Part shown: in pieces, positions 18,615 through 27,055 of the stretch
How positions within the stretch are numbered: the stretch's first letter is position 1
Layout: the number at the start of each line of letters is the position of its first letter
From: Paenibacillus albicereus
Lineage (GTDB): Bacteria > Bacillota > Bacilli > Paenibacillales > Paenibacillaceae
Direction of reading: 5' to 3'
NCBI RefSeq assembly: GCF_012676905.1
Contig: NZ_CP051428.1
Coordinates: 1,946,001 to 2,010,000 of the forward strand
Length of the DNA: 64,000 nucleotides
The notes under the pieces: model-generated
The model's input: only the letters and a program-made list of their open reading frames with translations
What the model was told of the DNA's origin: nothing
Database searches by the model: none
Program-made: the position numbers and the translations under genes

Positions 18615-18740
18615 GAAGTCCACGGGACGGTGAGACCGCGTTGAGAAGTCCGCGGGACGGTGAGCCCGCGTTGAGAAGTCCGCGGGACGGTGAGGCCGCG
18701 TTGAGAAGTCCGCGGGACGGTGAGCCGCGTTGAGGAATCC
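18601..18740 (+). repeat. 30-bp tandem repeat covering the capA stop and glpQ start
   Basis: Four full units start at 18601, 18631, 18661 and 18691, with a fifth partial unit from 18721 and the final bases of a preceding unit at 18591-18600. Units differ by only one or two bases. Each unit contains GACGGTGAG followed by CCGCGTTGAG, that is, a Shine-Dalgarno-like GGTGAG and a TTGA stop/start overlap. The last unit lacks one G, which puts its TTG in frame with glpQ. Confidence 0.9.
18611..18733 (+). other. Possible 40-codon coupling ORF between capA and glpQ
   Basis: From the TTG overlapping the capA stop, the repeat array reads as 40 codons (ten-residue units LRSPRDGEAA and variants) and ends at a TGA that overlaps the TTG start of glpQ. 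Whether it is translated is unknown; it could carry ribosomes from capA to glpQ. Confidence 0.3.
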
Positions 18741-19485
18741 ATGCGTCGCGCATCGCGGCTGGTCCAGCCTCGCGCCGGAAAATACGCTTGCGGCGCTGCG
18801 GCTCGCCGCCGATGCGCCCGATATCGGATGGGCCGAAATCGACGTCCAGCTGTCCTCGGACGGGGTGCCGGTGCTGCTGCATGACCGCCGGCTCCGCCGC
18901 ACGGCCGGCGGCAGCCGCAAGGAGCCGGGCGACCTGACGGCCGCTCAGCTCGCCCGGCTCGACGCGGGGAGCTGGTTCTCGTCCCGGTATCGGGGCGAGC
19001 CTGTGCCGACGCTCGCGCAAGTGCTGTGCGAGCTCGGCGGTCGGCTGCGCTTCAACATCGAGCTCAAGCGCCACGGCGGACCGGACGGCCTGGAGGAAAA
19101 GGTGCTCGCGGCGGTGCGGGAAGCCGGCATGGAGCAGCGCTGCGTGCTCACCTCATTCAGTCGCGGCGCGCTGCTCCGGCTGCGGGAGCTGGGCGGCACG
19201 GTCCCGACGGGCCTCATCGCGGACAGCTGGAGCAGCCGCTTGCCGGAGGAGCTGCCGGCGCTCGGCTGCAGCCTGCTGTCCATCGACTACCGCGCCTTGA
19301 ACCGCGAGCGGCTGCGCAGCCTTCGCGAGCGCGGACTGCGCGTCATGGCATGGACGATCGACGATTACCGGATCATCCGGCAGTACGCCTTGATGGATGA
19401 CCGGCTCATGATATGCACCAACGATCCGGCGCGCTGGCGGGAGGCGATGCGCAGCCTGCCGCAGCCGGACCGGATCGAGGACTGA
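18730..19485 (+). CDS. Glycerophosphodiester phosphodiesterase
   Basis: A 251-residue GDPD of the GlpQ/UgpQ family that splits glycerophosphodiesters into glycerol-3-phosphate and an alcohol. Catalytic and metal residues are visible in VAHRGWSSLAPENT (residues 6-19), EIDVQLSSDG and VLLHD. The later motif FNIELK supplies another metal ligand. No signal peptide, so it acts inside the cell. The start is TTG 18730 in the last repeat unit; there is no ATG before the conserved HRG motif that would preserve it. Confidence 0.9.
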   Translation: MRNPCVAHRGWSSLAPENTLAALRLAADAPDIGWAEIDVQLSSDGVPVLLHDRRLRRTAGGSRKEPGDLTAAQLARLDAGSWFSSRYRGEPVPTLAQVLCELGGRLRFNIELKRHGGPDGLEEKVLAAVREAGMEQRCVLTSFSRGALLRLRELGGTVPTGLIADSWSSRLPEELPALGCSLLSIDYRALNRERLRSLRERGLRVMAWTIDDYRIIRQYALMDDRLMICTNDPARWREAMRSLPQPDRIED

Positions 19486-19529
19486 CCGCGAGCCGCGAGC
19501 GTTCGCGGCTGCGTGAAGGGAGGAAGAGG

Positions 19530-20399
19530 ATGGACGCATGGAGCCTGCTGGACGGCCAACCGCTGCTGAGGCTGGCCGCGGCGGCCGCCGGAGCGGCGTT
19601 GATCGCCGGCGCCGCCTGGCGCCTGCGGGCGCTGTCCGGCTCGGGAGCGATCGCCGCAGCGGGGCTCGGCACCGGTTATGTCGCGCTGGGCGGACCGTTC
19701 TGGTTCGGCCTGCTGCTGGCGTTTTTCGTCAGCTCGACGTTATGGTCGAAGTGGAAGAAGCATCACCGGGCCAAGGCGGGCGCGGAGCGCAACTATGCCA
19801 AAGGCAGCCGCCGCGACGCCGGGCAGGTGCTGGCGAACGGAGGAGCGGGCCTGCTGGCTTGCGCCGCCTATGCGGTCTGGCCGGAGCCGTGGCTGGCGCT
19901 CGCCTATGTGGGCGTCATTGCGAGCGTCAACGCCGACACCTGGGCGACCGAGATCGGCGCCCTCAGCCGCAGCCTGCCGCGGTCCGTGCGCACGCTCCGC
20001 CGCGTGCCGGCGGGCACGAGCGGCGGCATCACGCCGCTCGGCACGACGGCGGCGCTGCTCGGCGGCGCCTTTATCGGCGCGGCCGGCGCGCTGCTGGCGG
20101 CCGCCGCGCCGCTTGGCTGGGGCGCGGCGGCGGCCGCGCCGTCGCCGTCGCCCGTCGCGCTGCTGGCCGCCGGCGCGCTGGCCGGCCTGGCCGGCGCGCT
20201 CGCCGATTCCTGGCTCGGCGCGACCGCCCAGGCCATGTACCGCTGCCGTTCCTGCGGCAGCGAGACGGAGCGCGCCGAGCATTGCGGCCGCCCGGCCGAG
20301 CGCGTGCGCGGCTTCGCCTGGATGACCAACGATGCGGTCAACCTCGTCTCGTCGCTGCTTGCCGGCGCGCTAGGAGCGGCGATAGCGCTGCTGGCGTAG
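19530..20399 (+). CDS. DUF92 family integral membrane protein
   Basis: A 289-residue polytopic membrane protein beginning ATG 19530 after GGGAGGAAG. It shows the DUF92 signatures FFVSSTLWSKWKKHHR, VNADTWATEIGALS and GTSGGITPLGT. Relatives include plant VTE6 (phytyl-phosphate kinase) and bacterial proteins of unknown substrate, so a role with polyprenyl phosphates is possible. A four-cysteine-like pair CRSCGSETERAEHCG lies near the C-terminus before a final membrane helix, an extra zinc-ribbon-like loop. Confidence 0.8.
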   Translation: MDAWSLLDGQPLLRLAAAAAGAALIAGAAWRLRALSGSGAIAAAGLGTGYVALGGPFWFGLLLAFFVSSTLWSKWKKHHRAKAGAERNYAKGSRRDAGQVLANGGAGLLACAAYAVWPEPWLALAYVGVIASVNADTWATEIGALSRSLPRSVRTLRRVPAGTSGGITPLGTTAALLGGAFIGAAGALLAAAAPLGWGAAAAAPSPSPVALLAAGALAGLAGALADSWLGATAQAMYRCRSCGSETERAEHCGRPAERVRGFAWMTNDAVNLVSSLLAGALGAAIALLA

Positions 20400-20495
20400 G
20401 ACGGGCTGGAGCGCATAGGCGCAGCCGCCGGCGGACGGTTCCCAGACAGCGGCCCGAGCGATCCGGCTTTTCCCGGAGCGCTTCCGTTGCAGAAT

Positions 20496-20540
20496 AAAAA
20501 AGCCTTTCCCAAGCATCGAGGCTCGGGAAAGGCTTTTCGG
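20496..20540. terminator. Bidirectional terminator between DUF92 gene and pepF
   Basis: AAAAAAGCCTTTCCC pairs with GGGAAAGGCTTTT across a 14-base loop. Both strands have T-runs after the stem. Confidence 0.85.
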
Positions 20541-20551
20541 CTTTTTCGCGG

Positions 20552-22354
20552 TTAGTTGCCCGAAGAGTCGACGAGCTCCTCGAGCTGGCGGATGACGTCC
20601 TCGAACACGCTCATGGCCTGCTCGATCGGCTCCGGCGAGCTCATGTCGACGCCGGCCTTGCGCAGGATGTTGATCGAGAAGTCGCTGCCTCCGCTCTTCA
20701 GGAAGCCGAGGTAGCGGTCGACCGCCGGCTGGCCTTCGTCCAGGATCTGCTTGGCGAAGCTCGTCGCCGCCGAGAAGCCGGTCGCGTACTTGTAGACGTA
20801 GAAGCTGTTGTAGAAATGCGGAATGCGCGCCCATTCCATCTCGATGTCCTTGTCGACCGTCATGCCCTTGCCGTAGTACAGCTCGTTGAGGCCGTAGTAG
20901 ATCTTGGACAGCTCCTGCGGCGTCAGCGACTCGCCGGCTTCCGCCTTTTCGTGGATGATCTTCTCGAACTCCGCGAACATCGTCTGGCGGAACACGGTCG
21001 TGCGGAACTGGTCCGCATAGTACGTGAGCAGGTACATCTTTTCCTTGCGGTCGGTCGACTTCTTGAGCAGGTGGTCCATGAGCAGCGCCTCGTTGAGCGT
21101 GCTGGCGACCTCGGCGAGGAAGATCGTGTACTGCGCGTCGCGGTACTTCTGATTGCCGTCGGAATAGTACGAGTGGAGCGCATGGCCCATCTCATGCGTC
21201 AGCGTGAACATGCTGTTGAGGTTGTCCTTATGGTTGAGCAGCACGTACGGGTGCGTGCCGTAGGCTCCCCAGCTGTAGGCGCCGCTGCGCTTGCCTTCGT
21301 TCTCGTAGACGTCGATCCAGCTGTCCGTATAGCCTTGCTGCAGCGCCTTGCCGTAGTCCTCGCCGAGCGGCTTCAGGCTTTCAGCCGTAATCTTCTTCGC
21401 TTCGTCGAACGTGATCTTCATGTCGAACTCGTCCACGAGCGGGGCGAACAGGTCGTACATGTGAAGCTCGTCGACGCCGAGCAGCTTTTTGCGCAGCTCC
21501 ATGTAGCGGTACATGAGCGGCAGCGAGCCGTGCACCGTGTCGATCAGGTTCGTGTAGACCGTCTTGGGGATGTTGTCGCCGTAGAGGGACATCTCGAGCA
21601 CGGACGGGTATTTGCGCGCCTTGGCGTAAAAGACGTTCTTGGTCACGTTCGCGCTCAGCGTCGAGGCGAGCGTATTCTTGAGCTTGCCGTATGTATCGTA
21701 CATCGCCTTGAACGCCTCGCGGCGGACGTTCTGGTCGCGGCTTTCCAGGAATTCGATGTAGCGGCCGTGCGACAGCTCGACCTCCTCGCCTTGCTCGTTC
21801 CGGACCTTTGGAAACTTGAGGTCGGCGTTGTTGAGCATGCTGAAGATCGTGTTCGGCGCGCTGCTGATGTTGCCGACCTGGGCGAGCAGCGACTCTTCGC
21901 TTTTGGAAAGGATGTGGGCCTTCTGCCGCTTCATCTCCTCGAGCGTATGCTTGTACGGAGCAAGCTGAGGATCGGCGATGAACGCCTCGAGCTTTTCCTC
22001 CGGCAGCGCGAGCACTTCCGGCGTCAGGAAGCTGAGGGCTTCTCCGGCCTCGACGCTGAGCTTCTGGGACTTCTCGGACAGCGCCTGGTATTGCGGCTCC
22101 GCCGTATCTTCATGATGCTTCATGTTGGCGAACACGTACAAGCGCTCCACGTGATAGCCGATGTCGTCCTCGAGCTCGAAGCATTCCTTGAGGCGGGACG
22201 CCTCCGAGAGCGTTCCTTGGAACGAGGCGGCCGAGCGGATCAGTTCCTTGGCCTTGTCGTACTCTTTGGTCCAGGCGGCTTGATCGGAGAAAATGTCTTC
22301 GAGCTTCCAACGGTACTCCGGTGCGGTTTCGGAACGTTTCGGTACTTGGCTCAT
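20552..22354 (-). CDS. pepF: Oligoendopeptidase F, M3 family
   Basis: A 600-residue cytosolic zinc metallopeptidase that degrades peptides of about 7-17 residues. The zinc motif HEMGHALHS (HExxH) is present, followed by the downstream glutamate in EVASTLNE. Length fits PepF. ATG 22354 follows GAGGAGG with 6-base spacing and is the conserved start (MSQVPKR). The frame continues upstream to ATG 22504, also with a GGAGG, adding a hydrophobic 50-residue extension that looks like a signal peptide. That longer form is listed as a finding. Confidence 0.93.
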   Translation of the reverse strand: MSQVPKRSETAPEYRWKLEDIFSDQAAWTKEYDKAKELIRSAASFQGTLSEASRLKECFELEDDIGYHVERLYVFANMKHHEDTAEPQYQALSEKSQKLSVEAGEALSFLTPEVLALPEEKLEAFIADPQLAPYKHTLEEMKRQKAHILSKSEESLLAQVGNISSAPNTIFSMLNNADLKFPKVRNEQGEEVELSHGRYIEFLESRDQNVRREAFKAMYDTYGKLKNTLASTLSANVTKNVFYAKARKYPSVLEMSLYGDNIPKTVYTNLIDTVHGSLPLMYRYMELRKKLLGVDELHMYDLFAPLVDEFDMKITFDEAKKITAESLKPLGEDYGKALQQGYTDSWIDVYENEGKRSGAYSWGAYGTHPYVLLNHKDNLNSMFTLTHEMGHALHSYYSDGNQKYRDAQYTIFLAEVASTLNEALLMDHLLKKSTDRKEKMYLLTYYADQFRTTVFRQTMFAEFEKIIHEKAEAGESLTPQELSKIYYGLNELYYGKGMTVDKDIEMEWARIPHFYNSFYVYKYATGFSAATSFAKQILDEGQPAVDRYLGFLKSGGSDFSINILRKAGVDMSSPEPIEQAMSVFEDVIRQLEELVDSSGN

Positions 22355-22564
22355 GATAGCCCTCCTCGGAAGGTTCGGTAGTGGAGCCGCGTCCGCGGTC
22401 CCGGAGACGGGGCGGACCGGCGCGGCGGGCGGAGCGCCGGCAGCGACGCGCGGCGCGGTCCCGCCCAGCAGGCTCAGCGACAGCAGCAAGGGCAACCAGT
22501 TCATCGGGGGCAGGCCTCCATCGGGAATAAGAATACCCTGTAGTATGCCTGCCTGCGGCTTGCC

Positions 22565-22744
22565 TTATGTTCCCATGCGGAACAAGGAAGCGACAAGGAA
22601 GATGAACGCGATGGAGACGAGGGCGATCGTGCTGATCGCGAGCGGCCTGCGGACTCGGTCCGGCAGCGACGACCGGTTCATGAGGACGATCGCGGCCAGG
22701 CAGAAGCTGGCGATGATGAAGATGACGGCATTGGTGGTGTCCAT
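22565..22744 (-). CDS. Small two-helix membrane protein, unknown function
   Basis: A 59-residue protein with two hydrophobic helices (NAVIFIIASFCLAAIVLM and AISTIALVSIAFIFLVA) joined by the basic loop NRSSLPDRVRRP. The start is ATG 22744 behind GGAGGA. It is not recognised as a named family; topology suggests a hairpin in the membrane. It precedes pepF on the same strand. Confidence 0.6.
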   Translation of the reverse strand: MDTTNAVIFIIASFCLAAIVLMNRSSLPDRVRRPLAISTIALVSIAFIFLVASLFRMGT

Positions 22745-22833
22745 CCGGGCAAGGCTCCTCCATTTTATGGGAATAAATCGATGGATGCGTGTTAGCTTCG
22801 CGAAGGGCGGCGTCGAATCCTGCCGCCAGCCGG

Positions 22834-23067
22834 CTAAACGTCGCGCAAATTTTGCAGGATCGCTTCGAGCTCTTCCTCGCGGCCTTCGAACTTCTCCGGA
22901 CGGAAGCGGTTCTCCGCCCAGTGCATCAGCTCCGGCCGGCTCAGGAACGTATGGCACTCCTCGCCCCACTGATCGGAAATCTCCCTGGCGATGATCGTCT
23001 TGCCGTGGACTTCCACGTTCAGCATATTGTATTTGTCGGTCTTGTAGATCAGATGCTTTTTAATCAT
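22834..23067 (-). CDS. Conserved small cytosolic protein, unknown function
   Basis: A 77-residue, charged, soluble protein starting ATG 23067 behind AAGGGAG. Contains VEVHGKTIIAREISDQWGEE and an acidic C-terminal helix ending ILQNLRDV. No catalytic motif is evident. Codon use and ribosome binding site support a real gene. Confidence 0.65.
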   Translation of the reverse strand: MIKKHLIYKTDKYNMLNVEVHGKTIIAREISDQWGEECHTFLSRPELMHWAENRFRPEKFEGREEELEAILQNLRDV

Positions 23068-23245
23068 AGGTTCAAACTCCCTTTCTCTGTCGGACTTGCT
23101 ATCCCTTCATCATAGCGTTAGAAATCGTTGCAAAGCAACCGGGAGTAGGGTTAGGATGGAAAGGCATCCAGTTCATGAGAAAAAAAGGATGCTCCGCCGT
23201 CGCCGCGAGAGCGGCGGGGAAGACGAGAAGAGGAGAGATGAACGA

Positions 23246-23998
23246 ATGAATCCATCCACAGGTGAAGGCCGCGTTCCCCGATTCGAGCCGGGATCGTTCA
23301 GCCGGGAGCAGTACGAGCAGGCGGGCGTCGCGATGACTTGCCGCAGCTTCTCGGAGTACGCCGCGATGTTCGAGCTGGACCCGCAAGCCTTCCGAGGCCT
23401 CGTCGTCGCAGATGCGGCCGCGGGGGCATCTTCCTTCTGCGCGGGAGCGAGGGCGGCAGGGGCGGATGCCTACGGCTACGACCCGCGCTTCGGCGAGCCG
23501 CTCGGCAGCTGGGCGCTGTCGGCGCAAGAGGAGATCGAGCTGTCCACGGCCAAGCTGCACGCGCTGAAGGACAAGTTCGACTGGAGCTACTACGGCTCGC
23601 TGGAGCGCCACCGGGCGGAGCGCGTCGCCTCGCTGCAGTCCTGCCTGGCCGATCGAGCCTCGGCGGAAGGGGAAGGGCGTTATGTGCAAGCTGCCTTGCC
23701 GGTCTTGCCTGCTCCGGACGGGAGGTTCGACCTCGTGCTCTGCAGCCATTTCCTGTTCCTCTATGCGGAGCAGTTCGGCTACGGCTTCCATCGCGACGCG
23801 ATCCTGGAGCTGATGCGCGTCTGCCGACCGGGCGGGAGGGTGCTGATCTACCCGCTGCTGTCGCTTAGGAGCGAGCCTTATCCGGAGCTGGACCGGCTGC
23901 TGGACGAGATCCGAGCGGCCGGCGGGCGGCCGTCCCTGAGGAGCTCGAAGCTGCCTTTTCTGCCCCGGTCGACCCAGTTCCTCGACATTGCCCGGTAA
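23246..23998 (+). CDS. SAM-dependent methyltransferase
   Basis: A 250-residue class I methyltransferase-like protein. Motif I is degenerate (VVADAAAGASSFCAGARAAG), with a later FDLVLCSHFLFLY acceptor strand and MRVCRPGGRVLIYPL, the post-motif typical of methyltransferase domain 11/25. ATG 23246 is preceded by AGGAGAG. The frame is open upstream but in basic low-complexity residues without support. Substrate unknown. Confidence 0.7.
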   Translation: MNPSTGEGRVPRFEPGSFSREQYEQAGVAMTCRSFSEYAAMFELDPQAFRGLVVADAAAGASSFCAGARAAGADAYGYDPRFGEPLGSWALSAQEEIELSTAKLHALKDKFDWSYYGSLERHRAERVASLQSCLADRASAEGEGRYVQAALPVLPAPDGRFDLVLCSHFLFLYAEQFGYGFHRDAILELMRVCRPGGRVLIYPLLSLRSEPYPELDRLLDEIRAAGGRPSLRSSKLPFLPRSTQFLDIAR

Positions 23999-24025
23999 AG
24001 AACGGCTATAGCCGTCTCGACCTCA

Positions 24026-24054
24026 TTGCATTCAGGGAACGGCAAGTGTATAAT
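24026..24054 (+). promoter_or_regulatory. Strong promoter of the cold shock gene
   Basis: TTGCAT (24026-24031), 17-base spacer, TATAAT (24049-24054). The leader of about 40 bases precedes the gene. Confidence 0.7.
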
Positions 24055-24101
24055 GGGCTTATTCGCTGCTTCAAGCAGCGTCATTTTAGGAGGTTGTTCA
24101 T

Positions 24102-24299
24102 TTGAAAGGAACAGTTAAGTGGTTCAACGCAGAAAAAGGCTACGGCTTCATCCAGGTTGAGAACGGCGAAGACGTATTCGTTCACTTCTCTGCGATCCAA
24201 GCAGAAGGCTTCAAGTCCCTCGACGAAGGCCAAGAAGTTGAATTCGACATCACGGACGGCAACCGCGGTCCTCAAGCTGCGAACGTAGTCAAGCTGTAA
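24102..24299 (+). CDS. Cold shock protein, CspA/CspB family
   Basis: A 65-residue single OB-fold RNA/ssDNA-binding protein with RNP1 (KGYGFIQV) and RNP2 (VFVHFSAI). It melts RNA structure and acts as an RNA chaperone. The start is TTG 24102 with a TAGGAGG site seven bases upstream. Monocistronic, with its own promoter and terminator. Codon use is biased to AAA/GAA/GAC and lower GC than neighbours, as expected of a highly expressed gene. Confidence 0.97.
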   Translation: MKGTVKWFNAEKGYGFIQVENGEDVFVHFSAIQAEGFKSLDEGQEVEFDITDGNRGPQAANVVKL

Positions 24300-24337
24300 G
24301 ATCCGCTTCGTCGGATTCGCTTATCATAGAGCAAGAT

Positions 24338-24369
24338 AAGGCCCCTTTCGAGGGGCCTTATTTTTTTTT
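24338..24369 (+). terminator. Terminator after the cold shock gene
   Basis: AAGGCCCC and GGGGCCTT close a TTTCGA loop, followed by A and nine T residues. Confidence 0.92.
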
Positions 24370-24548
24370 CATAGCGTAGCGCAAGCCTCGGCATCCGTCT
24401 TCCAGAAGCGGAGGGAGCGCTTGCGCCTGTTTTGTCCATGCGTTTTGTCTCTGCCTCCGGACTTCAAGCCAGCCCTCGCCCCGTCTGATTAAAGCTTTCG
24501 CGGCGCCGGCCGTTTTCCGCTTCGACACTGGATTTTAAGGCATCAGGA

Positions 24549-24575
24549 TGGTAAAGTATCAATGGAGGTTTACCA
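24549..24575 (+). promoter_or_regulatory. Inverted repeat framing a ribosome binding site
   Basis: TGGTAAA (24549-24555) and TTTACCA (24569-24575) are perfect complements. The 13-base loop holds the GGAGG site and the right arm ends at the A of the start codon. In RNA this places the Shine-Dalgarno in a loop and the start codon edge in a stem. Confidence 0.4.
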
Positions 24576-24892
24576 TGAGGGACCGTTACTTCGCACCGGA
24601 CGCCAGGCTCGGAATCGACCTGCCCAGGCTGGATCGGAATTGGGATGACTATGACGCCGCGGAGCAGATGGGGATCGTGGAGCAGTGGGAGCTGATCCGC
24701 GGCCGCATACCGGACGTCATCTTCGGTCTGGAGAGACGGATCGTCCTTTTGCAGCGCGAGCTGGACGACGAAGAGGACTTCGTCCGTTCCTGCCGCCTCA
24801 ATTCCGATATCGCCGAGCTGGCTAGCCGCATCAATGACCTGCATATTTGGTACCGCGTCAATCAGGAGATTGAAGCGCGGCGCCATTCCTGA
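24575..24892 (+). CDS. Conserved hypothetical protein preceding the terpene synthase
   Basis: A 105-residue soluble, mostly helical protein rich in Arg, Asp and Glu, for example LERRIVLLQRELDDEEDF. I do not recognise the family. ATG 24575 is set by GGAGG six bases upstream. It ends 23 bases before the terpene synthase gene on the same strand, so they are probably cotranscribed. Confidence 0.6.
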   Translation: MRDRYFAPDARLGIDLPRLDRNWDDYDAAEQMGIVEQWELIRGRIPDVIFGLERRIVLLQRELDDEEDFVRSCRLNSDIAELASRINDLHIWYRVNQEIEARRHS

Positions 24893-24915
24893 CGACCGCT
24901 AGGAGGGCGCCTCGA

Positions 24916-25998
24916 ATGAACGACAGGACGATCGGAGCCGTCAAGGCTCCATCCAAGCCGATGAACTTGATGTACCGCGTGTACCGCTACGTGCTTCCCG
25001 GAGTATCGGCGGAGCTGGATGCCCTGCGCCGCCGGGCGGAGAGGATTCCCGATCCCGAGCTGCGGACGCAAGCGCTCGCGAGCATGAAGGACAAGCGGTT
25101 CCACTGCCAGGGGGGCTGCGTCTACGCGATCCTCGATCCGTCCAAGCGGCATCTGCTCATTCCGCTTATCGTCGCGCTGCAGACGATCAGCGACTACCTG
25201 GACAACCTGTGCGACCGCAGCACCTCGCTCGACGCGGACGATTTCCGCCTGCTGCATCGCTCGATGCTCGATGCGGTCGATCCGGAGGCCGAGCTGACCA
25301 ATTACTATGCGCTGAGGGCCGAGCAGGACGACGGAGGCTACCTGCATCATCTCGTGCGGACCTGCCAGCAGGCCGTGCGGCAGCTGCCGGGCTACTCGGC
25401 CGCGCAGCCCGAGGTCACGCGGCTCGTCTCGCTCTACGGCGACCTGCAGGTGTACAAGCACATCCGCAAGGACCTGCGGGAGGAGCAGCTGCTCGCCTGG
25501 TGGGAGCGGCATCGGCATCTCTGCCCCGAGCTTCGCTGGAACGAGTTCGCCGCCGCGACGGGATCTACGCTCGGCATGTTCGCTCTGTTCACGGCGGCCG
25601 TAGATCCCGGACTGACGGCGGAGGGAGCCGCTCGCGTGCGGAGCGGCTATTTCCCGCATGTATGCGGCCTCCACATTCTGCTCGATTATTTGATCGACCA
25701 GGAGGAGGACCGCGCCGGCGGCGACCTCAATTTTTGCAATTATTATCGGGATACCGGAGAAGCGGCGGCCCGCATCGGAGCCATCGTCGAGCAGGCGCGC
25801 GCGGATGCGAGAGCTCTGCCTGACCCCGGCTTCCACCGCCTGATCGTCGAGGGGCTGCTAGCCCTGTATCTGTCCGATCCCAAGGTGGGCGGGCAAGAGG
25901 ACGTCAGGCAGGTATCCCGGACGCTCATGAAAGGCAGTCCGCTCGCCAGGCTGTTCTTCCTGCTCAACAGCGTCTGGATTCGCCGGATCCGGGCTTAG
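24916..25998 (+). CDS. YtpB-type large terpene synthase (tetraprenyl-beta-curcumene synthase, DUF2600)
   Basis: A 360-residue all-alpha protein of the DUF2600 family. In Bacillus, YtpB cyclises tetraprenyl diphosphate to tetraprenyl-beta-curcumene, a precursor of C35 sesquarterpenes. The aspartate-rich DYLDNLCD motif (93-100) probably binds magnesium and diphosphate, and a second acidic segment, LDYLIDQEEDRAGGD, occurs near residue 260. Start ATG 24916 behind TAGGAGG. The cyclase partner (squalene-hopene cyclase-like) is not in the window. A shorter prenyl diphosphate substrate is possible. Confidence 0.85.
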   Translation: MNDRTIGAVKAPSKPMNLMYRVYRYVLPGVSAELDALRRRAERIPDPELRTQALASMKDKRFHCQGGCVYAILDPSKRHLLIPLIVALQTISDYLDNLCDRSTSLDADDFRLLHRSMLDAVDPEAELTNYYALRAEQDDGGYLHHLVRTCQQAVRQLPGYSAAQPEVTRLVSLYGDLQVYKHIRKDLREEQLLAWWERHRHLCPELRWNEFAAATGSTLGMFALFTAAVDPGLTAEGAARVRSGYFPHVCGLHILLDYLIDQEEDRAGGDLNFCNYYRDTGEAAARIGAIVEQARADARALPDPGFHRLIVEGLLALYLSDPKVGGQEDVRQVSRTLMKGSPLARLFFLLNSVWIRRIRA

Positions 25999-26064
25999 AG
26001 AGCTTCCCGTACCGGCTTCGCTTTCCCCTAGAACCTATACTAACGCGTCATTGGAGGACCTACT

Positions 26065-27033
26065 ATGTCAGCAGTCAAATCCATCGCCGTCCTTACGAGC
26101 GGCGGAGATTCCCAAGGGATGAACGCGGCGGTGCGCGCCGTCGTGCGCAGCGCGCTTTATCACGGCCTGGACGTATACGGCGTGCAGCGCGGCTATCAGG
26201 GCTTGATCAACGATGACCTGCGCCCGATGGACCTGCGCAGCGTCGGCGACATCATCCAGCGCGGCGGCACGATCCTGCAGACGGCCCGCTGCAAGGAGTT
26301 CATGACTCCGGAGGGCCAGCAGAAGGGCGCCGAGGTGCTGCGCGAGCGCGGCATCGACGGACTCGTCGTCATCGGCGGCGACGGCTCGTACCAAGGAGCC
26401 AACAAGCTGAGCAAGCTCGGCATCAAGACGATGGGGCTGCCGGGCACCATCGACAACGACATTCCGTTCACAGACTTCACGATCGGCTTCGATACGGCGG
26501 TCAGCATCGTCGTCGACGCCATCAACAAGCTGCGCGATACGATGACGTCGCATGAGCGCTCCTCGATCGTCGAGGTCATGGGACGCCACTGCGGCGACAT
26601 CGCCCTGTACGCGGGACTGGCGAGCGGAGCGGAGACGATCCTCGTGCCGGAAGTTCCTTACGATCTGGACGAGGTCTCCCGCCGCATGCAGGACAACTTC
26701 CGCCTCGGCAAGCGCCACAGCATCATCGTCGTGGCCGAAGGCGCAGGCAAGGGGCAGGACGTAGCCGACCACATCACGGGCTGCTGCGGCATCGATCCGC
26801 GCGTCACGGTGCTGGGCCACATCCAGCGCGGAGGCGCGCCGACGCACAACGACCGCGTGCTGGCGAGCCAGCTCGGCGACTTCGCCGTGCGCCAGCTCAT
26901 GGCGGGCGAGTCGGCCAAGTCCTGCGGCATCATCAAAGGCGAGCTGACGGCGACGGACATCGACCTCGTCGTCAACACCAAGAAGCCGTTCAACATGGAC
27001 ATGTACAACCTGGCCCTTCGTCTGTCCCAATAA
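26065..27033 (+). CDS. pfkA: ATP-dependent 6-phosphofructokinase
   Basis: A 322-residue glycolytic enzyme that phosphorylates fructose 6-phosphate. ATP-type motifs: TSGGDSQGMNAAVR (11-24), IGGDGSY (103-109; the glycine indicates ATP, not pyrophosphate), and PGTIDNDI with the catalytic Asp. GHIQRGG holds effector/substrate residues. Preceded by GGAGG. Normally pfkA is next to pyk; here it is followed instead by a DUF3906 gene. Confidence 0.97.
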   Translation: MSAVKSIAVLTSGGDSQGMNAAVRAVVRSALYHGLDVYGVQRGYQGLINDDLRPMDLRSVGDIIQRGGTILQTARCKEFMTPEGQQKGAEVLRERGIDGLVVIGGDGSYQGANKLSKLGIKTMGLPGTIDNDIPFTDFTIGFDTAVSIVVDAINKLRDTMTSHERSSIVEVMGRHCGDIALYAGLASGAETILVPEVPYDLDEVSRRMQDNFRLGKRHSIIVVAEGAGKGQDVADHITGCCGIDPRVTVLGHIQRGGAPTHNDRVLASQLGDFAVRQLMAGESAKSCGIIKGELTATDIDLVVNTKKPFNMDMYNLALRLSQ

Positions 27034-27055
27034 GCCGCAGAGGAGGGCGAGCCCC

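Noticed and set aside
18591-18740. CRISPR array
   Set aside because: The 30-bp units are directly adjacent with no unique spacers and overlap gene ends.
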